A stretch of DNA of 64,000 bases from Kitasatospora setae KM-6054 (GTDB taxonomy: Bacteria; Actinomycetota; Actinomycetes; Streptomycetales; Streptomycetaceae): positions 4,712,001-4,776,000 of the forward strand of contig NC_016109.1 of NCBI RefSeq assembly GCF_000269985.1, in the 5' to 3' direction. The notes under the pieces were generated by a model. It had not been told where the DNA came from. It saw only the letters and a list, made by a program, of their open reading frames with translations, and made no database searches. Within the stretch, counting starts at the first letter, position 1, and the number at the start of each line of letters is the position of its first letter. Below are positions 26,344 through 33,729 of the stretch, piece after piece. Made by a program: the position numbers and the translations under genes.

Positions 26344-28077
26344 TCAGGGGCGGGGGATGTTGCGGAGGTTGGAGCGGGCCAGGTCGATCATCTTGCCGAC
26401 GCCGCCGGTGAGGACGGTGCGGCCGGCGGCGAGGGCGAAGCCCTTGAGTTGGGCGGCGGTGATGTGCGGGGGGATGGAGAGGGCGTTGGGGTCGGTGACG
26501 ACGTCGACGAGGGCGGGGCCGGGGCGGTCGAGGGCGTCGGCGAGGACTTCGCGGACCTTGGCGGGGTCGGTGACGCGTTTGGCGGGGATGCCGCAGGCGC
26601 GGGCGATGGCGGCGTAGTCGACGTCGCCGTTGTCGATCTCGGACTCGGGGTAGCCGGAGACCAGCATCTCCAGTTTGATCATGCCGAGCGCGCCGTTGTT
26701 GAAGACCACGGTCTTCACCGGCAGCCGGTACTTCGCCACGGTGAGGAGTTCGCCGAGCAGCATGCCGATCCCGCCGTCGCCCGACATCGAGACCACCTGC
26801 CGCCCGGGGAAGGCGAGTTGGGCGCCGATCGCGTGCGGGAGGGCGTTGGCCATCGAGCCGTGGAGGAAGGAGCCGATGACCCGGCGGCGCCCGTTGGGGG
26901 TGAGGTAGCGGGCGGCCCAGACGTTGCACATGCCGGTGTCGACGGTGAAGACGGCGTCCTCGGCGGCGACGTCGTCCAGGATCGAGGCGACGTACTCGGG
27001 GTGGATCGGCCGGTGCTTCTCGATGTCCCTGGTGTAGGCGCCGACCACGGTCTCCAGCGCCTTGCAGTGCCGGTCGAGCAGGCCGTCCAGGAACCGGCGG
27101 TCGGTCTTGCGTTCCAGCAGCGGCAGGACGGCCCGCAGGGTGGCGGCGACGTCGCCGTGCACGGCGAGTTCGAGCGGGGTGCGGCGGCCGAGCCGGGTCG
27201 CGTCGTGGTCGACCTGGACGGTGCGGGCCTGCGGGAGGAAGGAGTCGTACGGGAAGTCGGTGCCGAGCAGCAGGACCAGCTCGGCCTCGTGCAGGGCCTC
27301 GTGGCAGGCGCCGTAGCCGAGCAGGCCGCTCATCCCGACGTCGTAGGGGTTGTCGTACTGCACCCACTCCTTGCCGCGCAGGGTGTGGCCGATCGGGGCC
27401 TTCAGGGTGTCGGCGAGGTGCATCAGCTCCTCGTGCGCCCCGCGGACGCCCGCGCCGGCGAAGAGCGTCACGGTGCGGGCCGAGTTCAGTGCCTCGGCGA
27501 GGGCCTGCACCTGGGACCAGGGCGGGGCGGCGACGGCCTGTTCGGTGAGGAAGGTGCTGTGGCCGGTGGCGGCGGGGGCGGTGAGCGCGGCGACGTCGCC
27601 GGGGAAGACCAGGACGGAGACGCCGGGGGAGCCGAGCGCGTGCTGGACGCCGACCCGCAGCAGCCGGGGCAGCTGGGCCGGGTTGGAGAGCGCCTCGCAC
27701 CAGGAGCTGCAGTCGGTGAACACCCGCTCGGGGTGGGTCTCCTGGAAGAAGCCGGTGCCGATCTGCCCGGACGGGATGTGCGAGGCCAGGGCCAGGACCG
27801 GGACGCCGCTGCGCTGGGCGTCGTACAGGCCCTGGATCAGGTGGGTGTTGCCGGGGCCGCAGCTGCCCGCGCAGACCGCCAGCCGCCCGGTCAGCTCGGC
27901 CTCGGCGGCGGCCGCGAACGCCCCGGCCTCCTCGTTGCGGACGTGCACCCAGGAGATGCCCTCGGCGCGGCGGATCGCGTCGACGACCGGGTTCAGGCTG
28001 TCGCCCACCACCCCGTACACCCGCTCGACCCCGGCCTGCCGGAGCACCTCCACCATCTGGTCGGCCACGCTGCCCAC
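26344..28077 (-). CDS. poxB: Thiamine-pyrophosphate-dependent pyruvate oxidase/dehydrogenase (quinone)
   Basis: 577 residues, matching PoxB length. Three ThDP-family domains are visible: N-terminal pyrimidine domain with the catalytic Glu in HVRNEEAGAFAAAAEA, a middle FAD-type domain, and the PP domain with the GDGG...NN thiamine signature (SMSGDGGIGMLLGE, VVFNNGALGM). It decarboxylates pyruvate to acetate and CO2 and passes electrons to the quinone pool at the membrane. A C-terminal amphipathic tail, needed for membrane binding in E. coli PoxB, is suggested by the last 20 residues. Upstream 28078-28164 has no gene. Confidence 0.9.
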   Translation of the reverse strand: MGSVADQMVEVLRQAGVERVYGVVGDSLNPVVDAIRRAEGISWVHVRNEEAGAFAAAAEAELTGRLAVCAGSCGPGNTHLIQGLYDAQRSGVPVLALASHIPSGQIGTGFFQETHPERVFTDCSSWCEALSNPAQLPRLLRVGVQHALGSPGVSVLVFPGDVAALTAPAATGHSTFLTEQAVAAPPWSQVQALAEALNSARTVTLFAGAGVRGAHEELMHLADTLKAPIGHTLRGKEWVQYDNPYDVGMSGLLGYGACHEALHEAELVLLLGTDFPYDSFLPQARTVQVDHDATRLGRRTPLELAVHGDVAATLRAVLPLLERKTDRRFLDGLLDRHCKALETVVGAYTRDIEKHRPIHPEYVASILDDVAAEDAVFTVDTGMCNVWAARYLTPNGRRRVIGSFLHGSMANALPHAIGAQLAFPGRQVVSMSGDGGIGMLLGELLTVAKYRLPVKTVVFNNGALGMIKLEMLVSGYPESEIDNGDVDYAAIARACGIPAKRVTDPAKVREVLADALDRPGPALVDVVTDPNALSIPPHITAAQLKGFALAAGRTVLTGGVGKMIDLARSNLRNIPRP

Positions 28078-28164
28078 GGGATCACCTCACGCCGGGTGCC
28101 ACCGCCGGGCACCGTCACCGAAACGGACATTCGCACCATAACGGCTCGGGTGTCCGGGGTGCGG

Positions 28165-28422
28165 CTACTGCCCGTCGACGGTCGCGCCGAGCGCCTCGCA
28201 GGCACCGGTGGTGGAGTCGGCGAGCGGGCCGACCACCGGGTACTGGGCGAGGTCGCGGTGGCACAGTTCGGCGGTGGTGGGCAGCGTGCCGTGGTAGCCG
28301 GTGTCCAGGCCCTGGGCCTGGCCGAGGCTGCCGGCCTGGGCGATCGGCGCGGCCTGGGCGGGGGCCTGGGCGAGCGCGAGGCCGGCCATCGACAGGACGG
28401 CGAGTGCGGTGAGCTTCTTCAT
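28165..28422 (-). CDS. Small secreted protein, 85 residues
   Basis: Clear signal peptide (MKKLTALAVLSMAGLALA) ending near AQAA. The mature part of about 60 residues has two Cys (ELCHRDL and GACEALG) and no recognised domain. The presumed disulfide and small size suggest a wall-associated or extracellular peptide. It lies downstream of the conservon but beyond a terminator-like hairpin, so is probably transcribed on its own. Confidence 0.75.
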   Translation of the reverse strand: MKKLTALAVLSMAGLALAQAPAQAAPIAQAGSLGQAQGLDTGYHGTLPTTAELCHRDLAQYPVVGPLADSTTGACEALGATVDGQ

Positions 28423-28440
28423 GGCAGGTCCAACGAGGGG

Positions 28441-28479
28441 CGCCCCCGCCCGGTCACGTGGATTGACCCGGCGGGGGCG
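28441..28479 (-). terminator. Hairpin terminator after the conservon
   Basis: Arms CGCCCCCGCCCGGTCA and its near-complement (one mismatch) enclose a 7-base loop just after the last P450 stop at 28504 and before the next gene's start at 28422. Confidence 0.75.
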
Positions 28480-28503
28480 GTCGGCGCCGCGACCGGCCCC
28501 GGC

Positions 28504-29736
28504 TCAGGACAGCCGCACCCGCAGGCCGGTGACGCTGTTGCTGAGGAAGGAGGTGATCGGCCGCGGCCCCGCGCCCTCGGCGAGCCGCAGGCCGGGGAAG
28601 CGGGTGAACAGCTCGCGCAGCGCGGTCTCCGCCTCCAGCCGGGCCAGCGTCGAGCCGATGCAGAAGTGCGGTCCGTGCCCGAGCGAGAGGTGCCGCAGCG
28701 GGGAGCGGGTCAGGTCGAAGCGGTCCGCGTCCGGCCAGTGGCCGGGGTCGCGCCCGGCGGCCGCGTACGAGGCGAGGATGCCGTCGCCGGCGGGGATCAC
28801 CGTCCCGCCCAGCTCGATGTCCTCCAGCGCGTACCGCATCGGGAAGTGGCCGACCGGGGAGTCGCGGCGCAGCGTCTCCTCGACCACCGCGGACCACGGG
28901 ACCCGGCCGTCGCGCACCAGCGCCAGCTGCTCGGGGTGCCCGAGCAGCGCGAGCACCGCGTTGCAGACCAGGTTGAGGGTGGTCTCGTGGCCGGCGATCA
29001 CCAGTTGCAGCAGGATGCCGATCAGCTCGGGCTCGGTCAGCCGGTCCTGCTCCTCGCGGGCGGCGATCAGCGCGCTGGTCAGGTCGTCGCCGGGGGCGGC
29101 CCGCTTCTCGGCGGCCAGGCCGGCCAGCAGCGCGCCCATGTCGCGGGCGGCGGCCGCGCTCGCGCCGGGCACGGCCGAGGAGTTCACCACGATGTCCGAC
29201 AGCTCGTGCAGCCGGTCCTGCTGCTCGGGCCGCAGGCCCAGCAGTTCGCCGATCACGGCCATCGGCAGCGGGTAGGCGAAGGAGGTCCGCAGGTCGACCG
29301 TCCCGTCCGGGGCCGCCGCCGCGGCCGCCGCCAGCCCGTCCAGCAGCTCGTCGACCCGCCGCCGGACGGCCGGGGCCAGCTCGCCGACCCGGCGCGGGGT
29401 GAGCGCCTGGGAGACCAGGCCGCGCAGCCGCCGGTGGTCGGCGCCGTCGGAGGTGGTCAGCCCGGGGACGGTCACGAAGGTCAGCAGCGGCCAGCCCTCG
29501 GGCAGCCGGTCCTCCCGGTACAGCGTCCAGTGCTCGGGGCCCTTGGCCACCCGCGGGTCGGCGAGCAGCTGCTGCAGGGCCTCGTGGTGGTTCACCGACC
29601 AGACCACCACCCCGCCAGGGAGCTCAACCTGCGTCGCAGGTCCGCGAGCGCGGAGCCGCTCGTTCTCGGCGAGCTGGTCGGCTCCGGCGGGGTCGAGCCG
29701 GTAGGGGCAGACCCCCGGGGCGGCGGCGGCGTCCAT
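28504..29736 (-). CDS. Cytochrome P450, conservon-associated (CYP154/156-like position)
   Basis: 410 residues. Canonical P450 marks are all present: I-helix AGHETT, K-helix ExxR in ETLRRD, and heme loop LGHGPHFCIGSTLAR with the Cys ligand. The start MDAAAAPG is followed by the usual P450 N-terminal pattern, supporting initiation at 29736 although this places the first 48 codons inside the 3' end of the upstream P450 gene. Last gene of the conservon; a role in modifying a metabolite that feeds back on the CvnA-D switch is possible. Substrate unknown. Confidence 0.9.
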   Translation of the reverse strand: MDAAAAPGVCPYRLDPAGADQLAENERLRARGPATQVELPGGVVVWSVNHHEALQQLLADPRVAKGPEHWTLYREDRLPEGWPLLTFVTVPGLTTSDGADHRRLRGLVSQALTPRRVGELAPAVRRRVDELLDGLAAAAAAAPDGTVDLRTSFAYPLPMAVIGELLGLRPEQQDRLHELSDIVVNSSAVPGASAAAARDMGALLAGLAAEKRAAPGDDLTSALIAAREEQDRLTEPELIGILLQLVIAGHETTLNLVCNAVLALLGHPEQLALVRDGRVPWSAVVEETLRRDSPVGHFPMRYALEDIELGGTVIPAGDGILASYAAAGRDPGHWPDADRFDLTRSPLRHLSLGHGPHFCIGSTLARLEAETALRELFTRFPGLRLAEGAGPRPITSFLSNSVTGLRVRLS

Positions 29737-31052
29737 GCGGTCCTCTCGAACGGGGTGAGCGGGGCGAGCGGGGCGGGCTGGGTCTGGCCGGCCGGGTCGT
29801 ACGCGGCGGGCCGGGGCGGGGTGAACGAGCTGTACAGCACCGGCAGGCTGACCAGGGCGCGCGACCACGGCGACTGTCGCCAGGTCAACTCGTGAGGTGG
29901 GACGGCCAGTTGCAGGTCGGGCAGACAGTGCAGCAGGGTCTCGACCGCGGTCTCCACGATCAGCCGGGCCGGGTCCTTGGCCGGGCAGACGTGCCGGCCC
30001 GCGCCCCAGGCCAGGTGCGCCCGGTTGCCGCTGAGGCCCTCCGGCCCGTGCGCCGCCGGGTCGTCGTTGGCGCCGGCCAGCCCGAGCACCAGCAGGTCGC
30101 CCGCGCTGATGTACTGGCCGCCCAGCACGGTGTCCGAAGTGGCCCACCGGCCGGGGAAGTTCTGCACCGGCGGGTCGCGCCACAGCACCTCGTCCAGGGC
30201 GTCCGCGACGGTCGCCCGGCCGCCGGTCAGGCTGGTCCGGAAGCGGCGGTCGGTGAGCAGCAGCCGCACCGTGTTGCCGATCCAGTTGATGGTCGACTCG
30301 TTGCCCGCGACCAGCAGCACGACCAGGTTGTGCACCGCCTCGTCGTCGCTCAGCCCGGCCGGGTGCGCCAGCAGCCAGGAGACCAGGTCGTCGCCGGGCC
30401 GGGCCCGCCGCTCGGCGACCAGCCGGCCGAGCAGTCCGGCGAACGCGGCGGCGGCGCGCTGCGACTCGGCGCCGCTGTCCACCATGCCGGTGATCATCGC
30501 GAGCAGCTGCGGACCGTCCTCCTCGGGCAGGTCGAGCAGCATGGTGAAGACCAGCAGCGGCAGCCGCCGGGTGAACTGGGCGACCAGGTCGGCGGTGCCG
30601 TCCGGCCCCCAGCTCTCGACCAGCGCCAGCGCCGCCGCCTCGGTGGTCTCGCGCAGCAGCCTGTGGTCGATCCGGCCCAGCGTCTCGCCGACCGCGGCGC
30701 TCAGCCGCCGGTGCTCGGCGCCGTCCATGCTCTGCAGGGTGGGCCGCCACATGGTCATCGGCACCAGCGGCGAGTCCGGGCGCAGCCGGCCCTCCCGGGG
30801 CACCCGCCAGTACCGCGAGTCCTTGGAGAACTGCTGCTCGTTGCGGGTGAGTTCGAGCAGTTCCTGGTAGCCGATCACCAGCCAGCCCTCGACCCCGGGC
30901 TCCAGCTCGATCGGCGCGACCGGGCCGTGCGCGGCCCGCAGCCGGGCGTACAGGCCGTGCGGGTCGTCGGAGACCGCCGGGCCGTACAGCGGGGCGGCGT
31001 CGGCCCGGCCGGGGTACGGACAGCCCGCCGCCAGGTGCTCGGGAACGGTCAT
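29592..31052 (-). CDS. Cytochrome P450, conservon-associated (CYP157-like, ExxR missing)
   Basis: 486 residues. I-helix AGNEST and heme loop WGAGRHVCPAKDPARL identify a P450, but the K-helix reads EVLWRD, so the normally invariant ExxR is absent. That substitution is known for the CYP157 family encoded in streptomycete conservons. After the P450 fold ends near residue 410 there is a Pro/Ser/Thr-rich tail of about 75 residues that overlaps the next gene by 145 bases in another frame. Starts at an ATGA overlap with cvnD. Confidence 0.88.
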   Translation of the reverse strand: MTVPEHLAAGCPYPGRADAAPLYGPAVSDDPHGLYARLRAAHGPVAPIELEPGVEGWLVIGYQELLELTRNEQQFSKDSRYWRVPREGRLRPDSPLVPMTMWRPTLQSMDGAEHRRLSAAVGETLGRIDHRLLRETTEAAALALVESWGPDGTADLVAQFTRRLPLLVFTMLLDLPEEDGPQLLAMITGMVDSGAESQRAAAAFAGLLGRLVAERRARPGDDLVSWLLAHPAGLSDDEAVHNLVVLLVAGNESTINWIGNTVRLLLTDRRFRTSLTGGRATVADALDEVLWRDPPVQNFPGRWATSDTVLGGQYISAGDLLVLGLAGANDDPAAHGPEGLSGNRAHLAWGAGRHVCPAKDPARLIVETAVETLLHCLPDLQLAVPPHELTWRQSPWSRALVSLPVLYSSFTPPRPAAYDPAGQTQPAPLAPLTPFERTAWTPPPPRGSAPTGSTPPEPTSSPRTSGSALADLRRRLSSLAGWWSGR

Positions 31053-31645
31053 GACAGCTCCAGGGCGCCGACCCGCAGGTGGTCGACGAAATCGATCAGC
31101 AGGCGGTGCGCGGCGTCCTCGTCGCGGACGTCGCAGGTCAGGATCGGCACGCCGGGCAGCAGGTCGAGCGCGGTCCGCAGCTCCCCCTCCGGGTAGTCCG
31201 GGGTGTCGGGGAAGACGTTCACCGCGACGGCGAACGGGATCCGCTGCTCCTCCAGCAGCCCCAGCACGTCGAAGGACTCCTCGATCCGGCGCGAGTCGAC
31301 CAGCGCGATCGCGCCCAGCGCCCCGCGCGACAGGTCCTCCCAGAGCGGCCAGAACCGCTGCTGGCCGGGCGTGCCGAACAGGTACAGCGCCAGCCGGTCG
31401 CTCAGCGTGATCCGGCCGAAGTCCAGCGCCACCGTGGTGGTCGACTTGTGCGGCCGCCCGGTCAGGTCGTCGACGTCCTCGCCGGCCGCCGTCATGGTCT
31501 CCTCGGTGCGCAGCGGGTCGATCTCGCTGAGCGCCCCGACCAGGGTGGTCTTGCCGACCCCGAACGGGCCGGTGACCAGGATCTTCACCGCGCCCTGCAC
31601 GCTCGGCGGCAGGTACACGGGCTCAGTGGAGCTGGCGGAGGCCAA
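31049..31645 (-). CDS. cvnD: Conservon GTP/ATP-binding protein CvnD
   Basis: 198 residues. P-loop GPFGVGKTTLVG near residue 30, TTVALDFG (switch-like) and LFGTPGQQRFWPLW as in small Ras/Arf-like GTPases (MglA-related conservon group). Starts with TTG at 31645 behind GAGGAGG, inside the cvnC 3' end. In S. coelicolor Cvn9 the four proteins form a membrane-bound complex resembling eukaryotic G-protein signalling; this copy should act with CvnA, CvnB and CvnC. Confidence 0.93.
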   Translation of the reverse strand: MASASSTEPVYLPPSVQGAVKILVTGPFGVGKTTLVGALSEIDPLRTEETMTAAGEDVDDLTGRPHKSTTTVALDFGRITLSDRLALYLFGTPGQQRFWPLWEDLSRGALGAIALVDSRRIEESFDVLGLLEEQRIPFAVAVNVFPDTPDYPEGELRTALDLLPGVPILTCDVRDEDAAHRLLIDFVDHLRVGALELS

Positions 31646-31976
31646 CCAGCACCTCCTCGATCAGCGCCAGCGGCGCCCGCTCGGCCGGCCGGGCCGGCGG
31701 CAGCACCTGGACGGCGCCCAGCTCGCACAGGTCGCCGACCAGCACCTTCAGCACGCTGATCGGCAGGCCCAGGTGGGCCGCCACCTCGGCGATCGACAGC
31801 AGCTCCCGGCAGAGCTCCAGGACGGCCAGCTGCTCCCGGTTCACCGTCATCGGGTCGACCGCGACGCCCGGCACCGTCCGCACCAGGCTCTCGAACTCCA
31901 GCTCGCCCAGGTTGCCGAGCGAGGCCCGGCTGCGCCCGCCGGTGATGACGTACGGGCGAACCGGCCCGCGGGTCAC
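31623..31976 (-). CDS. cvnC: Conservon protein CvnC (DUF742)
   Basis: 117 residues. Opens VRPYVITGGRSRA and has the winged-helix-like DUF742 core with LSIAEVAAHLGLPISVLKVL. GTG start overlaps the cvnB stop as GTGA. In the conservon it bridges CvnB and the GTPase CvnD. The end overlaps cvnD by 23 bases. Confidence 0.93.
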   Translation of the reverse strand: MTRGPVRPYVITGGRSRASLGNLGELEFESLVRTVPGVAVDPMTVNREQLAVLELCRELLSIAEVAAHLGLPISVLKVLVGDLCELGAVQVLPPARPAERAPLALIEEVLVGLRQLH

Positions 31977-32383
31977 CGCGCTTCCCCGGCGAGCGCCGCG
32001 CCCTGCCGGGGCGCGGCCGTCAGGTGTTCGCCGATCCGGCCCACCAGCACCTGCATCTGGTAGGCGACCAGGCCGGCGTCGACCGAGTCCCCGGCGACCA
32101 CGGCCAGGTGCGCCCCGGCCCCGGCGGCGACCACGAACAGGTAGCCGCCGCCGTACTCGATGACGATCTGCCGGGTGCTGCCGTCGCCGAAGCCGGACGC
32201 GACCCCGCGGGAGAGCGACTGCAGCCCGGAGCAGGCGGCGGCCAGCCGCTCGGCGTCGTCCCGGTCGATCCGGGGGCTGCGGCCGATCTCCAGGCCGTCG
32301 TTGGACACCACGAGGGCGTGCCGGACCTCCGGTACGGCGGTGATGTCGGTCAGCAGCCAGCCGAGGTCAGGGTTGGTCGTCAC
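31973..32383 (-). CDS. cvnB: Conservon roadblock/LC7 protein CvnB
   Basis: 136 residues with the roadblock fold (LGWLLTDITAVPEVRHALVVSNDGLEI divided by short loops; later GGGYLFVVAAG). Members of this family act as partners or GAP-like regulators for small GTPases, here CvnD. Overlaps the cvnA end by 17 bases. Confidence 0.93.
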   Translation of the reverse strand: MTTNPDLGWLLTDITAVPEVRHALVVSNDGLEIGRSPRIDRDDAERLAAACSGLQSLSRGVASGFGDGSTRQIVIEYGGGYLFVVAAGAGAHLAVVAGDSVDAGLVAYQMQVLVGRIGEHLTAAPRQGAALAGEAR

Positions 32384-33626
32384 GGGAGTCTCCCAGGGGG
32401 GAAGCGGGGAATACGTCGGGGCGGCCCGGGGCGGACCGCCGGTTCTGCTGGGCGGCCGAGCGGCCGTCCGCGGTGCCGTTCTGGAACAGCGACATGAAGG
32501 TCTGGGCCTCGCGGGCGGAGCGCGGCGGCACCGCCTGTTCCGGGGGGAACGGGCGCTGCGGGTTGCCGCTCCGGCGGTTGGTCCGGCGCGGCAGGGTGCC
32601 GCCCCGCGCGGGGACCGCCGGGGGCTGGCCCGCCGCGGTCCGGGGGATGACCGGGCGGGTCGGACGGGTGGGCAGCGGGGCGGGGCCCGGCGGCTGCGGC
32701 GCCTCGGCCTGCGGGGCCGGCAGGCCGTGCTGCGGCAGCGGGTCGGTGAGCAGCGCGTTCGGCAGCAGCACCACCACCCGCACGCCGCCGTACGGGGACG
32801 GGGTGGAGTGCACGGTGACCCGGAAGCCGTACTGCTGGGCGAGCCGGCCGACCGCGGCCAGGCCCAGCTGCGGGACCTCGCTGATCCGGGAGACCTCCAG
32901 CGAGCCGCCGCCGGCCAGCGCGGCGGCGGCCTTGGCGACCGTCACGTCGGTCATCCCGACGCCGCAGTCGTCGATCTCGATCACCGCGCCGTTGTGCACC
33001 GGCATCAGCGTCACGTACACCTGCGAGCTGGGCGGCGAGTAGCGGGTCGCGTTGTCCAGCAGTTCGGCGACCGCGTGGATCAGCGCCTCGGCGGCCGCGC
33101 CGAGCACGGCGGTGTCGATCCGGTTGTGCACCACCACCCGCTGGAACGGCAGGATCCGGCCCTGCGCGCCGCGCACCACGTCCTCCAGCGGGACGGGCTC
33201 GGGCCAGGTCCGGCCGGCCCGGGCGCCGCACAGCACGGCCAGGGTCTGGGCGAGCCGGGCCTGCTGGGCGGCGGCGTGGTCGGCCCGGAGCAGTCCGTCG
33301 AGCAGCACCGGGTCGTCGTGGGTGCGCTCCATCTCGTCCAGCCCGGCCTGCTGGTCGTGCGCCATCACCAGGATCCGGCGGGCCACGCTGAGGAACGCCC
33401 GGCGGGTCGCCGCGTTCATCTCCTGCTCCTGCAGGGCGGCTTCGGCGCCGGCCTGGCGGTGGGCCAGCTCGGCGGCCAACCGCTCGCGCAGCTCGGCGAG
33501 TTCGTCCTCGCGGGCGGACAGCCGGCGGCGCAGGGCGTGGGTGACGGCAGCGGAGCGGGCGGTCGCCGCGAGAGCGCAGAGGGCGAGCAATGCGGTTGCC
33601 GCCAGGCACCATTGAGTGGTCGTCAC
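32367..33626 (-). CDS. cvnA: Conservon sensor histidine-kinase-like protein CvnA
   Basis: 419 residues. One N-terminal membrane helix, a coiled-coil of about 40 residues, a dimerisation region and a HATPase_c domain with N box ELLDNATRYSPP and G1 box DDCGVGM. The last 130 residues are Pro/Arg-rich. It lacks the large outer nitrate-sensing domain found in many CvnA proteins, so little can project outside; the signal may be intracellular. GTG start, first gene of the cvnA-B-C-D-P450-P450 operon. Confidence 0.9.
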   Translation of the reverse strand: MTTTQWCLAATALLALCALAATARSAAVTHALRRRLSAREDELAELRERLAAELAHRQAGAEAALQEQEMNAATRRAFLSVARRILVMAHDQQAGLDEMERTHDDPVLLDGLLRADHAAAQQARLAQTLAVLCGARAGRTWPEPVPLEDVVRGAQGRILPFQRVVVHNRIDTAVLGAAAEALIHAVAELLDNATRYSPPSSQVYVTLMPVHNGAVIEIDDCGVGMTDVTVAKAAAALAGGGSLEVSRISEVPQLGLAAVGRLAQQYGFRVTVHSTPSPYGGVRVVVLLPNALLTDPLPQHGLPAPQAEAPQPPGPAPLPTRPTRPVIPRTAAGQPPAVPARGGTLPRRTNRRSGNPQRPFPPEQAVPPRSAREAQTFMSLFQNGTADGRSAAQQNRRSAPGRPDVFPASPLGDSRDDQP

Positions 33627-33729
33627 ACGCGGAGTTTATGGTGCTGTTACTACTGGCGTATGAACGGATACGACTTCTGCTGTTCAGATGCCGTCAATTT
33701 CGGACAGGACGGACAGCCGGGGGCACCGC

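Noticed and set aside
25957..29895. A 1312-codon plus-strand open frame
   Set aside because: It runs antisense through PoxB and the P450 genes, has a low-complexity Gly/Val/Asp composition and no domain. It is a high-G+C shadow frame.
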